The notes below the pieces were generated by a model. That model was not told the DNA's origin and searched no databases. It worked only from the letters and a program-made list of their open reading frames with translations. Shown here piece after piece: positions 19,485 through 28,132 of a DNA stretch of 64,000 nucleotides. The stretch's first letter is position 1, and the number at the start of each line of letters is the position of its first letter. A program made the translations under genes and the position numbers. The stretch is from positions 1 to 64,000 of the forward strand of contig JAHCAR010000011.1 in assembly GCA_019634795.1 (NCBI GenBank), read 5' to 3'. This DNA is from Dokdonella sp. (GTDB lineage: Bacteria > Pseudomonadota > Gammaproteobacteria > Xanthomonadales > Rhodanobacteraceae).

Positions 19485-19790
19485 CGGAGGCCAGGACACC
19501 AGACAGGGGCCTATTTTCGGCTACCCGGGTGGGCGGGGCAAGGAACCGCTTGCGGCAGGTTGTGGCGCATTCATGGCCTCTTGCGGGCAGGATTGCCGGC
19601 CGATGGGGTTAACGGGACAGGGGACCATGGCCTGAACAGGCCTCCCGGCGGCGTGGCCTTGCGGCAAATCGACGCGCGCAGCGTGCCGGCATTGCGCCGG
19701 GAAATCATCCCGCGTCGGGCAGGAGGCCTGTGCGATTTCGCAATTCTTGTCAGACTAGGGCGCATCCAGTCTCACGCAGGGAGGGCCGCC
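19485..19790. other. Divergent intergenic region, dxs / GNAT-nitrilase
   Basis: These 306 bp separate the divergent starts of dxs and the GNAT-nitrilase gene, so both promoters must lie here. I see no clear -35/-10 pair, riboswitch or repeat. Confidence 0.5.
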
Positions 19791-21344
19791 ATGCCATCCG
19801 AAAAGAACGCCACCTTGAGCGTACGCAATGCCAAACCGGGGGACATCGACGGTCTCGTCGCGCTGACCGCCAAGGTCTATGGCGTCGACCTCGGCCATTC
19901 CGCGGACATGCTGCGTGGACAGCAGGCGCAGTTTCCGGAGGGGCAGTTCGTGGCCGAGTACGACGGGCGCATCGTCGGCTTCTGCGCAACCTTCCGCATC
20001 GACGAGGCGACCGCGATGGGGCCGCACACCTGGGCCGAGATCACCGGCGGCGGCTATGCCTCGCGGCACGATCCCGAAGGCGACTGGCTGTACGGCATGG
20101 AATCCTGCGTCGATCCGGAATTCCGCGGCATGCGCATCGGCCGGCGCCTGTATTCGGCGCGCAAGAAGCTGTGCCGCAAGCTCGGCCTGTACGGCATCGT
20201 GTTCGGTGGCCGCCTGCCCGGCCTCGAGAAACGAATCAAGGCCATGGGCTCGGTCGATGCCTATGTCGAGGCCGTACAGGAAGGGCGTTACCGCGACCCG
20301 ACCATGAGCTTCCAGTTGCGCAACGGCTTCGAGTTCATTGGCCTGCTGCCGCGCTACGTGCCGAGCGACACCGAATCGATGGGCTATGCCGCGCACCTGG
20401 TCTGGCGCAATCCCGATCGCCACGACCAGCCACGCACGCCGACACCGCAGGGTTCGAGCGGGCTGCCCGAACGCGTGCGCGTCGCCACCATCCAGTACCA
20501 GCAGCGCCGCATCCGCAGCTTCGAGGAGTTCGCCGGCCAGATCGAATATTTCGTCGACGTCGCGGCCAGCTACGAATCGGATTTCGCCGTCTTTCCCGAA
20601 TTGATGACCCTGCAGCTGCTCTCGATCGAGAATTCACCGCTGCCCTCGGTCGAGGTGATCCGCCGCCTCACCGACTACACGGCCAAGGTCAAGGACCTCT
20701 TCAGCAGCCTCGCCGTCCGCTACAACATCAACATCATCGGCGGCTCGCATCCGACCCTGACCGAGAGCGGGGCGATGCGCAACATCTGCTATGTCTGCCT
20801 GCGCGACGGCTCGATCCACCAGCAAGAAAAGATCCATCCGACGCCGAACGAGCGCACCTGGTGGGGGATCAAGGGCGGCCATCGCGCGGCCGCGATCCAG
20901 ACCGACTGCGGGCCGATCGGCGTGATGATCTGCTACGACTCCGAATTCCCCGAACTGGCCCGCCACCTGGTCGACCAGGGCGCCCTGATCCTGTTCGTGC
21001 CGTTCTGTACCGACGAGCGCCAGAGCTACCTGCGCGTGCGCTACTGCTCGCAGGCGCGGGCCGTCGAGAACCAGTGCTTCGTGGTCATGTCGGGCAACGT
21101 CGGCAACCTGCCGGGGGTCAACAACTTCGACATCCAGTATGCGCAGAGCTGCATCCTGACGCCCTGCGATTTTCCGTTCGCCCGCGATGGCATCGCCGCC
21201 GACTCGACGCCGAACACCGAGATGGTGCTGTGGGCCGACCTGCGCCTGCAGGACCTCGCCCGCGCGCGCAACAACGGCACCGTGCAGAACCTCAAGGACC
21301 GCCGCCACGATCTCTACCTGCAGCGCTGGAGCAAGCGCGATTGA
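19791..21344 (+). CDS. GNAT acetyltransferase-carbon-nitrogen hydrolase fusion
   Basis: This 517-residue two-domain enzyme has a GNAT domain at residues ~8-205 (the acetyl-CoA loop is CVDPEFRGMRIGRRL, 106-120). Residues ~228-510 form a nitrilase-superfamily domain with the complete Glu-Lys-Cys triad: E270 (FPEL), K347 (EKIHPT) and C381 (MICYDSEFPE). Such fusions are known in databases as bifunctional GNAT/carbon-nitrogen hydrolase proteins, but I know no proven substrate. The two halves could acylate and deacylate, or amidate and hydrolyse, the same small amine. GCAGGGAGG precedes the ATG. It is the only gene in its transcription unit. Confidence 0.88.
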   Translation: MPSEKNATLSVRNAKPGDIDGLVALTAKVYGVDLGHSADMLRGQQAQFPEGQFVAEYDGRIVGFCATFRIDEATAMGPHTWAEITGGGYASRHDPEGDWLYGMESCVDPEFRGMRIGRRLYSARKKLCRKLGLYGIVFGGRLPGLEKRIKAMGSVDAYVEAVQEGRYRDPTMSFQLRNGFEFIGLLPRYVPSDTESMGYAAHLVWRNPDRHDQPRTPTPQGSSGLPERVRVATIQYQQRRIRSFEEFAGQIEYFVDVAASYESDFAVFPELMTLQLLSIENSPLPSVEVIRRLTDYTAKVKDLFSSLAVRYNINIIGGSHPTLTESGAMRNICYVCLRDGSIHQQEKIHPTPNERTWWGIKGGHRAAAIQTDCGPIGVMICYDSEFPELARHLVDQGALILFVPFCTDERQSYLRVRYCSQARAVENQCFVVMSGNVGNLPGVNNFDIQYAQSCILTPCDFPFARDGIAADSTPNTEMVLWADLRLQDLARARNNGTVQNLKDRRHDLYLQRWSKRD

Positions 21345-21415
21345 TCCGGAATGTACCGATCACCGGGAGCAAATTGATGGATACGGGAATCACGGTCCAC
21401 AGAGGGCCACGAGTC

Positions 21416-22096
21416 ATGAAACCTGCTTCGAAAGGTCTTGCGGCGCTCGTTGCGTTGGCCGTCTCGCTGCTTGCGTTTGCAGGTGGTTCGGCGAGCCCTC
21501 TTGCCGACGCCGACAAGCTGATGACGCTCGACTTCAGCACCGGATCGGTCCTGGACTGCAGGACATCCGAAGCAGGAAGTCCCGAGCGGACCGCGACCAT
21601 CGTGAGGCGGTTCACGCGCCTGCACTTCGACAATTGCCTGTGGAACGCGAAGGTCGACCGGACGGATCTCCGATCAAATGCCGTCCTCGATCGGGTCGGA
21701 GCCGACGTTACCTGCGTGCTCGAGGAGACCGAGATGAAATCGATGCCGGAACCTGATGAGGTGATGCTGCAAGCCCACCTGCGCAGCAAGGGTCTCGAAG
21801 AAGTGAGCCTGATTTCGTCGACTCGAGACATACGCAATCTCGGGATACTCCGGCATCAGGTCGCACGCGGCCGCATGCCGCCGAGCTTTGGCCCGCAGCG
21901 GCCTATCTATGAAATCAGCGCATGGATCTGGAGTGGCCTCGATCGGCTTGCGGTATTGTCCTGCCTCGGCCCCGAAAACGTCATGCAGGCCGATGCCGAA
22001 GCTCTTTCTGCAGTCGGCGCTGCACTCGAATTCGGTGCATTGAAGTCGGGAACCGGTGCATCAATGGCCGTGAAAGGCGCACCTGCATCTCATTGA
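21416..22096 (+). CDS. Exported protein of unknown function
   Basis: The 226-residue product has a textbook signal peptide (MKP...LAALVALAVSLLAFAGGSASP). I recognise no family or catalytic motif in the rest. Four cysteines in the mature part (LDCRT, DNCLW, VTCVL, LSCLG) could form two disulfides. An in-frame ATG at 21377, with a good GGGAG site, would add 13 residues; the ATG at 21416 gives the better signal peptide. It lies 71 bp behind the GNAT-nitrilase gene and could be co-transcribed. Its 3' end converges with the HNH gene, 11 bp away. Confidence 0.6.
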   Translation: MKPASKGLAALVALAVSLLAFAGGSASPLADADKLMTLDFSTGSVLDCRTSEAGSPERTATIVRRFTRLHFDNCLWNAKVDRTDLRSNAVLDRVGADVTCVLEETEMKSMPEPDEVMLQAHLRSKGLEEVSLISSTRDIRNLGILRHQVARGRMPPSFGPQRPIYEISAWIWSGLDRLAVLSCLGPENVMQADAEALSAVGAALEFGALKSGTGASMAVKGAPASH

Positions 22097-22107
22097 AGTC
22101 GAGCGGT

Positions 22108-22704
22108 TCAGGCGTTCGGGCGCCGCTTCTTCGGCAGATGGTTGACGAGGAATTCCATCTGATCGGCGAGGATGTTGCGGTTCGAGAGGATCAGGTGCTC
22201 GACCCAGCTCGGCCGGTAGGGCACGGCCAATAGCGGCATGTGCGCCTGCTGCGGGGTGCGCGAACCCTTCCTGACGTTGCAGTGCAGGCAGGCGGTGACC
22301 ACGTTCTGCCAGATGTCGCGCCCGCCCTTGGAGATGGGCACGACATGGTCGCGGGTCAGCTCGCCGCGCGAATAGTGGTTGCCGCAGTACATGCACAGGG
22401 AACGGTCGCGGGCGAACAGGGCGGCATTGGTCAGGGCCGGCGCCGGGTCGATCGCGCCGGGGCGGGCATGCCCGGTCGTGGCCACGATCGGATGCAGGAG
22501 CAGGATGCTCTGTTCGCCGGTATGCCGGCTGGTGCCGCCGTGGATGGTCAGGCAGGGGTCGCCAAGCGTCCACGAGACCGCACCGCGGACATACAGGCAG
22601 GTCGCGTCCTGCCAGGATATCCAGTCCATGATGCGACCGCTCGCGTCGAGGGAAAGCACGCGGGTGCCATGGATCGATCCTATCGTTCGAACTTCCGCCA
22701 GCAT
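22108..22704 (-). CDS. HNH endonuclease family protein
   Basis: The 198-residue protein has a zinc-ribbon HNH nuclease domain at residues ~100-150: C104/C107 (CMYCG), the DH pair 119-120 (TRDHVVPISKGG), the family Asn (WQNVV) and C139/C142 (CLHCN). The preceding ~95 residues are of unknown fold. HNH proteins of this size are common on proteobacterial chromosomes and need not be mobile-element nucleases; the target is unknown. AAGGAG stands at proper distance from the ATG at 22704. No methylase or defence partner lies nearby. Confidence 0.85.
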   Translation of the reverse strand: MLAEVRTIGSIHGTRVLSLDASGRIMDWISWQDATCLYVRGAVSWTLGDPCLTIHGGTSRHTGEQSILLLHPIVATTGHARPGAIDPAPALTNAALFARDRSLCMYCGNHYSRGELTRDHVVPISKGGRDIWQNVVTACLHCNVRKGSRTPQQAHMPLLAVPYRPSWVEHLILSNRNILADQMEFLVNHLPKKRRPNA

Positions 22705-23058
22705 TCATGGCTCCTTATCAGGGAGAACGGCCAGCGGCCCAGCGGCCGCTGTCATGCATTGCGCGAGCCGCAGCATAGTCCATGTGCATGGCATTTGTGC
22801 AACAGCGGCGGTTCCGGCCGCCTCCGGTACTACCCAGCCGGGATGGACACGACCATGCCTGGCTTGGCGCAGGAATAGCCTTCAGGCTCGATGCCGTTCG
22901 GCCAGGTTCGCGAACGGCGTCGCGGCTCGAGCCGCTTCCAACGGCGCAGCGGCAACGCCTCAAAAGCCATCGAAACCCGCACCGCGCATCAGGCGCCTTC
23001 GCGCAATGGATCTTCGCGAAGAGACAAGCGCGCTCGATTCGGCCCCGCCCCGCGGCCC
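22705..23058. repeat. Intergenic region with a bipartite REP-like unit
   Basis: These 354 bp separate the HNH and GNAT genes. At about 22869-22945 lies GGAATAGCCTTCAGGCTCGA followed, after ~25 bp, by an inverted partner (GTCGCGGCTCGAGCCGCTTC). This is the same bipartite layout seen at 17353-17428. No gene is seen. Confidence 0.7.
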
Positions 23059-23541
23059 TCAGGGCAGCGGCTTGACCATGCGCAATGTCTCGACGCCGAA
23101 GCCATGGCCTTCGTACATGTCGATGGCGCGCTGGTTGCCCGGGAAGACGGTGAGCTGCAGATGCCTAAGTCGGTGCTCGCGGGCCCAGCGTTCGGCGTAG
23201 GCGAGCAGGGCCCGGCCGACGCCTTCGCCATCATGGCTCTTGTCGACCGCCAGGTCGGAGATATGGCAGTTCTGTGCGCCGCTGAAGAAATCCTTGACCG
23301 TCTGCAGGTGGATGAAGCCGACCCGCTCGCCGTCGTCGTTCTCGGCGACGAAGACATGCGATCCGGGCGGCTGCACCGAGAGATTCCGGGCCAGGTCGAG
23401 GCGGATGTTGTCGGCGCATTCCCCGCGTCGTCGCCAGGCCGGCAGCTCGAAGCCCTCGACGAAGCGGTTGACCAGGCCGAGGATGAAGTCGTCGTCGTCG
23501 GCGTCGGCGAGGCGGATGTGGATATTGGCTTCCGAATCCAT
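23059..23541 (-). CDS. GNAT-family N-acetyltransferase
   Basis: This 160-residue single-domain GNAT protein shows the acetyl-CoA-binding region ISDLAVDKSHDGEGVGRALL (res. ~94-113) and the C-terminal NQRAIDMYEGHGF block typical of the superfamily. The substrate cannot be inferred. It follows the acyl-CoA dehydrogenase gene by 16 bp on the same strand, so the two are probably co-transcribed. Confidence 0.85.
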   Translation of the reverse strand: MDSEANIHIRLADADDDDFILGLVNRFVEGFELPAWRRRGECADNIRLDLARNLSVQPPGSHVFVAENDDGERVGFIHLQTVKDFFSGAQNCHISDLAVDKSHDGEGVGRALLAYAERWAREHRLRHLQLTVFPGNQRAIDMYEGHGFGVETLRMVKPLP

Positions 23542-23557
23542 GGTCTCTACCTGGGTT

Positions 23558-25348
23558 TCAAGCGAACTGCGATTCCGGCATGGCCATCAGTGTATCCGCA
23601 CCGGCGCGAATTGCGGCGCCGTGGGCATGGATTCTCGGCAGAATCCGGGTGAAATAGAAGCGTGCCGTATGCCGCTTGGCCTCCTTGAAGTCCTCGGTGG
23701 CCGCGGAATCGGCCAGCGCCGCCACGCTGCGCGCCCAGCAGTAGGCGAGCGCGACGTAGCCCGAATAGAACAGGTAGTCGACGGCGGCCGCGCCGATCTC
23801 CTCGGGGTTGTCCTGGGCGCGCCTGGCGATTTCCTGGGTCAGTTCGCTCCATTCCTTGGTCACGATGGCCAGCGGCGCGATGAACTCGCCGAGTGCGGTA
23901 TTGCTCGCGCCTTCCTGGCAGAAGGTCGAGATCTCGCCGAGGAAATGCTTGAGGCCGGCACCGTTGAGCTGCAGGATCTTGCGTCCGAGCAGGTCGTTGG
24001 CCTGGATCTGGGTGGTGCCTTCATAAAGGGTGGTGATGCGCGCGTCGCGGGCGAACTGCTCGATCCCGGTTTCGGCGATGTAGCCGTGGCCGCCGAAGAT
24101 CTGCACGGCGTCGTAGGTCGCCTCCTGGGCCAGCTCGGTGAGCAGGCCCTTGACGATCGGGGTCAGGAACGAAACCAGTTCCTCGCCGCGCTTGCGCTCG
24201 TTCTCGTCCGGCGAGTGGGTCGAGATGTCGTGCTGCATGTAGGCGTACAGGGCGAGCACGCGGCAGCCTTCGGCGAAGGCCTTTTGGGTCAGCAGCATGC
24301 GCCGCACGTCGGGATGCACGATCAGCGGATCGGCCGGCTTGTCGGGGTACTTGGCCCCGCTCAGCGAGCGCATCTGCAGGCGGTCCAGCGCGTAGTTGCG
24401 CGAGTTCTGGTAGCCGCGCTCGATCAGGCCGAGACCCTGCACGCCGACCGCGAGGCGGGCCGTGTTCATCATCGTGAACATGGCCATCAGGCCCTTGTTC
24501 GGCGCGCCGATCAGCCAGGCTTCGGCCTGGTCGAAGTTCATCACGCAGGTAACCGAGGCCTTGATGCCCATCTTGTGCTCGATCGAACCGACCGCGAGCG
24601 AGTTGCGCTCGCCGAGCTGGCCGTCCTTGCCGACCTTGAACTTCGGCACGATGAACAGCGAGATGCCCTTGACCCCGGGCGGTGCGTCGGGCAGCCGAGC
24701 GAGCACGAGATGGACGATGTTCTCGGTCAGGTCGTGTTCGCCGGCGGTGATGAAGATCTTGGTGCCGCTGACCCGGTAGCTGCCGTCGGCCGCCGGTTCG
24801 GCGCGGGTCTTGAGCAGGCCGAGGTCGGTGCCGCAATGCGGTTCGGTCAGGCACATGGTGCCGGTCCAGCGGCCTTCTGTGATCGGCTTTAGGAAGGCCT
24901 CCTGCTGCCAGGCTTCGCCGTGCGCCTTGAGGGCCTCTACCGAGCCGTGCGAAAGCATCGGGAAATTGCCCCAGGAGACGTTGGCCGAATCGATCATCTC
25001 CTTGACGATCGCGCCGACCGTTTCGGGCAGGCCCTGGCCGCCGAACGATTCGGGCGTGGTCAACGCCGGCCAGCCGCCCTCGACATACTGCGCGTAGGCC
25101 TCCTTGAATCCGCCCGGCGTGCGCACGCTGGCGCTGGCCTTGTCGAGTTCGCAGCCTTCCTGGTCGCCGCTGAAATTGATCGGGGCGAGAACCTGTTCGG
25201 CGAATTTGGCCGCTTCCTCGAGGACGGCGTCGAGGATGTCGGGCGTCGCCGATTCGAAGCCCGGCAGGCGTTCGAACAGCGAACTGGCGCCGAGCACGTC
25301 CTGCAGGGCGAAGCGGATGTCCTTGAGCGGGGCGTTGTACTGGGTCAT
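23558..25348 (-). CDS. Acyl-CoA dehydrogenase (long, C-terminal-extended type)
   Basis: This 596-residue FAD enzyme of the acyl-CoA dehydrogenase family performs alpha,beta-dehydrogenation of a fatty acyl-CoA. Visible motifs are CLTEPHCGTDLG (FAD/substrate region), the YEGTTQIQ loop with the catalytic base E443, and an extra C-terminal domain of ~100 residues. This matches the subfamily often annotated as 'acyl-CoA dehydrogenase C-terminal domain-containing'. The chain-length preference is unknown. The start at 25348 (MTQYNAP) was chosen because the sequence further upstream is Arg/Ala-rich and unlike the family. No other beta-oxidation gene lies in the window. Confidence 0.9.
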   Translation of the reverse strand: MTQYNAPLKDIRFALQDVLGASSLFERLPGFESATPDILDAVLEEAAKFAEQVLAPINFSGDQEGCELDKASASVRTPGGFKEAYAQYVEGGWPALTTPESFGGQGLPETVGAIVKEMIDSANVSWGNFPMLSHGSVEALKAHGEAWQQEAFLKPITEGRWTGTMCLTEPHCGTDLGLLKTRAEPAADGSYRVSGTKIFITAGEHDLTENIVHLVLARLPDAPPGVKGISLFIVPKFKVGKDGQLGERNSLAVGSIEHKMGIKASVTCVMNFDQAEAWLIGAPNKGLMAMFTMMNTARLAVGVQGLGLIERGYQNSRNYALDRLQMRSLSGAKYPDKPADPLIVHPDVRRMLLTQKAFAEGCRVLALYAYMQHDISTHSPDENERKRGEELVSFLTPIVKGLLTELAQEATYDAVQIFGGHGYIAETGIEQFARDARITTLYEGTTQIQANDLLGRKILQLNGAGLKHFLGEISTFCQEGASNTALGEFIAPLAIVTKEWSELTQEIARRAQDNPEEIGAAAVDYLFYSGYVALAYCWARSVAALADSAATEDFKEAKRHTARFYFTRILPRIHAHGAAIRAGADTLMAMPESQFA

Positions 25349-25397
25349 GGAGATTCCTCGGGAGTGGGGACTGTGCGCTCGGGCGCGCAGCGGGCGC

Positions 25398-25841
25398 TCA
25401 GCGCCAGGTGTCGGGCAGGCCCGGTACCGGCGACAGCCGGCTCTTGCGTTCGAAATCGAATTTGCCGGTCGGTTCGCTGCTCTCGATGCTGCCGTGCAGG
25501 CGATAGGCAAAATCGGCGGGGCCAGGCCGCGTGCCCGGCGCCGGTGCCAGGCTCGTCTCGAAGACGTCGGCACTGGCACCCGGAATGTCGAGCTTGAGCG
25601 GCACGGCAATGCGCCCGGCTTCGCTGCCGGCGATCTCGAGGCCGGCGTCGATCGCGCTGAAGGTCATTTCGACATTGCTGAAGTTCTGCACGCGCACCAG
25701 CAGGTGCCAGCGTCCATCGCTGCCGACCTTGAGCTCCTGGATGCTCGCGGTGGGCGGGCTGATGCGTTTGACCGGGCCGCTGCCGCAGGCGGCCAGCAGG
25801 AGGGCGGCGAGCGAGCCGAAAACGAGATTGCGCAATGTCAT
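25398..25841 (-). CDS. Lipoprotein of the LEA-14/WHy-like fold
   Basis: This 147-residue product has a lipoprotein signal peptide with lipobox LLAAC (lipidated Cys near residue 17). The ~125-residue beta domain resembles the LEA type 2 / WHy family (LLVRVQNFSNVEMTFSAIDA, then a paired strand pattern). Such lipoproteins are anchored in an envelope membrane; their function is mostly unknown. TTGAGG upstream favours the ATG at 25841 over two slightly earlier ones. It sits between modC and the acyl-CoA dehydrogenase on the same strand, with gaps of 79 and 49 bp. Confidence 0.7.
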   Translation of the reverse strand: MTLRNLVFGSLAALLLAACGSGPVKRISPPTASIQELKVGSDGRWHLLVRVQNFSNVEMTFSAIDAGLEIAGSEAGRIAVPLKLDIPGASADVFETSLAPAPGTRPGPADFAYRLHGSIESSEPTGKFDFERKSRLSPVPGLPDTWR

Positions 25842-25920
25842 GGCCATCCTCAAACGATCGTTTCAACCGGCCTAGCGTAGCGTGTCGCGGCCGGGCAGAA
25901 AAGCGCGGCACACTGCTGGA

Positions 25921-26592
25921 TCAGAGTCCCTGGCTGCGGCCAAAGGCCGCGACATCGAGTCTTCCCGCCATCTGGCCGGCCCTGAGCAGGATCACCTCGT
26001 CGGCCAGGGCGACCACTTCATCGGGCTGGTGCGAGACGATCAGGGTGGCGATCTGCAGGGCCTGCTTGAGCCGGCGCAGATGCTCGAGCACCTGCACGCG
26101 CGCTTCGCGGTGCAGGCCGGTCAGCGGTTCGTCGAGCAGCAGGATGCGCGGCGAGGACAGCAAGGCGCGGCCGATCGCCACGCGCTGGCGTTCGCCGCCG
26201 GACAGGCTCGACGTGGGCCTGCCGAGCAGGGCGCCGAGCTCGAGCAGGTCGACCACGGCCTCGAAGCGGTCGGTCGCACGACCACGCGCGCGCGCGCCAT
26301 AGAGCAGGTTGGCGCGCACGTTGAGATGCGGGAACAGCCGGGCATCCTGGAACACGTAGCCGACTTCGCGGGCAGCCACGGGCATGTCGACCTGGCCGGC
26401 GCGATCGAACAGCACCTGGCCATCGAGCACGATGCGGCCCTGCTGCGGCGAAAGCAGTCCGGCGATCGCGTTGAGCAGGGTGGTCTTGCCCGCGCCGGAA
26501 TCGCCGAACAGGGCGACGCAACGCGAATCGGCGACGAATTCGACGTCGATCGCGAGGTCCTCGAAGGCGTGCCTGACGGCGACCTCAATCAT
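25921..26592 (-). CDS. modC: Molybdate ABC transporter ATPase ModC, lacking the Mop domain
   Basis: This 223-residue ABC ATPase powers molybdate import. It has Walker A GDSGAGKTT (res. 30-38), the signature LSGGERQR, Walker B ILLLDEPL and the switch histidine in SHQPDE. Classical ModC carries a C-terminal ~130-residue Mop/TOBE regulatory domain; this protein stops just after the ATPase core. Its start overlaps the 3' end of modB by 8 bp, so it is part of a tight modABC operon. Confidence 0.88.
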   Translation of the reverse strand: MIEVAVRHAFEDLAIDVEFVADSRCVALFGDSGAGKTTLLNAIAGLLSPQQGRIVLDGQVLFDRAGQVDMPVAAREVGYVFQDARLFPHLNVRANLLYGARARGRATDRFEAVVDLLELGALLGRPTSSLSGGERQRVAIGRALLSSPRILLLDEPLTGLHREARVQVLEHLRRLKQALQIATLIVSHQPDEVVALADEVILLRAGQMAGRLDVAAFGRSQGL

Positions 26593-27280
26593 GGCGGCCG
26601 CGTCCCCACATCGCCCCGCCGAGGAGGGCGGCCGCCAGCGTCGCCGCGAAGGCCACCGCCAGCGCGACCAGGGTCAGGCGTTGCACGCCGCCTTCGCCGC
26701 CGGGCAGGCTCATCAGTTCATAGATCGCGATCGGCAGTGTGCGCGTCTCGCCCGGGATGCTCGAAACGAAGGTGATCGTGGCGCCGAATTCACCGAAGGC
26801 GCGGGCGAAGGCAAGCACGCCGCCGGCTACGATGCCGCGCACCGAAAGCGGCACGACGATGGTGACGAAGCGTCGCCAGGCCGATGCGCCGAGCGTTTCG
26901 GCGGCCTGTTCGAGGCGCCGGTCGACGCCGTCGAAAGCGACCCGGATCGACAGCACGAGGAGCGGAAAGCCCATCACGCAGGCGGCCAGCACGGCGCCGG
27001 TCCAGCGAAAGGCGAGGACGACGCCGATCTGCGCCAGCCATTCGCCGATCCAGCCATGCCGGCCGAACAGGACGAGCAGGGCGTAGCCGGTCACCACCGG
27101 CGGCAGGGTCAGCGGCAGAAACAGCAGGGCCTCGACCAGCAGCCGCCCCGGAAAGCGCTTCCGCGACAGCAGCCAGGCCAGGCCGAGGGCAAACGGCAGC
27201 GAGACGAGCACGCTGAGCAGGCCGATACGCAGGCTCAGGGCCAGGGCCTGCCATTCGTCCGGTGTAATCGGGCTCATCAT
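26585..27280 (-). CDS. modB: Molybdate ABC transporter permease ModB
   Basis: This 231-residue inner-membrane permease has about five transmembrane helices. The EAA loop, ETLGASAWRRFVTIVVPLS, follows the ABC-permease consensus EAAxxxG and contacts the ModC ATPase. The start ATG overlaps the modA stop (ATGA), giving translational coupling; the next codon is also ATG. Membership of the mod family is supported by the neighbours. Confidence 0.92.
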   Translation of the reverse strand: MMSPITPDEWQALALSLRIGLLSVLVSLPFALGLAWLLSRKRFPGRLLVEALLFLPLTLPPVVTGYALLVLFGRHGWIGEWLAQIGVVLAFRWTGAVLAACVMGFPLLVLSIRVAFDGVDRRLEQAAETLGASAWRRFVTIVVPLSVRGIVAGGVLAFARAFGEFGATITFVSSIPGETRTLPIAIYELMSLPGGEGGVQRLTLVALAVAFAATLAAALLGGAMWGRGRHD

Positions 27281-28062
27281 TCGCGCGGGTCGAATCCGAA
27301 GCTGCGGAAGATGCGGCCGGCTTCCGGGCCGTGCAGCAAGACGAGCAACTGCCGCGCGGCCTCGTTGTCTCCGGCTTTGATCAGGGCAATCGGGTAGACG
27401 ACCGGCGGGTGCGAGCTGGCCGGAAACGTGTCGACCACGCGCACCGAGTCTTCCGACAGCGCATCGGAACGATAGACGATGCCGAGCGGCGCCTCGTGGC
27501 GAGCGACGAAATTGAGCGCGGCGCGCACATGCACGGCCGGCACCAGGCGTGCTTCGACCCCCGGCCAGACGCCGAGCGAGAGCAACGCGGCCCTGGCGTA
27601 TTTTCCGGCCGGCACGCTGCCGGGTTCGGCGATCGCAAGTCGACCGGTCTCGCCTAGGGCGCCGGCGAGGTCGAAGCCCGGCGCGATCGGGAGTTGCAGC
27701 GTCGAATCGGCCGGCGAGATCAGGACCAGCGCATTGCCGAGCAGGTCGCTGCGCGAGCCGGCGACGATGCGACCGCTGCGTTCGACCGCGTCCATCCAGT
27801 CCTCGTCGGCCGAGATGAACACGGCGGCCGGTGCGTCATGCACGATCTGCCGGGCCAGTTGCGAGGAGGCTGCGTAGCTCACCGAGAACTCGCCGATCGC
27901 GCGCGCCTGCGGAGTGGCGAGAATCGTGTCGAGGGCCGGCTTCAGGCTGGCCGCCGCGAACACGAGGGTTGCGCTCGCCGCGGCCTGAGCGCTGGCGAAC
28001 GCGAGCATCAGGATGAGCAGGATGCGCAGCGTGCGGACGGTGCACCGGCGCGCTCGGCTCAT
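27277..28062 (-). CDS. modA: Periplasmic molybdate-binding protein ModA
   Basis: This 261-residue substrate-binding protein has a Sec signal peptide (LLILMLAFASAQAAASA). The mature N terminus, LVFAAASLKPALD, contains the Ser that binds the oxyanion in ModA proteins. Other family segments are AVFISADEDWMD and LAIAEPGSVPAGKYA. It captures molybdate (or tungstate) and delivers it to ModB. It is the first gene of modABC, and the start is preceded by a 70-bp gap to the SPFH gene. No ModE regulator or molybdenum-cofactor riboswitch is apparent. Confidence 0.92.
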   Translation of the reverse strand: MSRARRCTVRTLRILLILMLAFASAQAAASATLVFAAASLKPALDTILATPQARAIGEFSVSYAASSQLARQIVHDAPAAVFISADEDWMDAVERSGRIVAGSRSDLLGNALVLISPADSTLQLPIAPGFDLAGALGETGRLAIAEPGSVPAGKYARAALLSLGVWPGVEARLVPAVHVRAALNFVARHEAPLGIVYRSDALSEDSVRVVDTFPASSHPPVVYPIALIKAGDNEAARQLLVLLHGPEAGRIFRSFGFDPRE

Positions 28063-28132
28063 CGAGGCATGCCTCGCGCGCGCCTCGCTTCGCCTGTGGT
28101 TTCAGCTTCGTCGGGAGCGTGCACGGTGCGGC

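Noticed and set aside
17505-19790. The long 5' extension of the GNAT-nitrilase frame, antisense to dxs
   Set aside because: Only the part from 19791 is family-like and preceded by a ribosome-binding site; the rest is a shadow of dxs.
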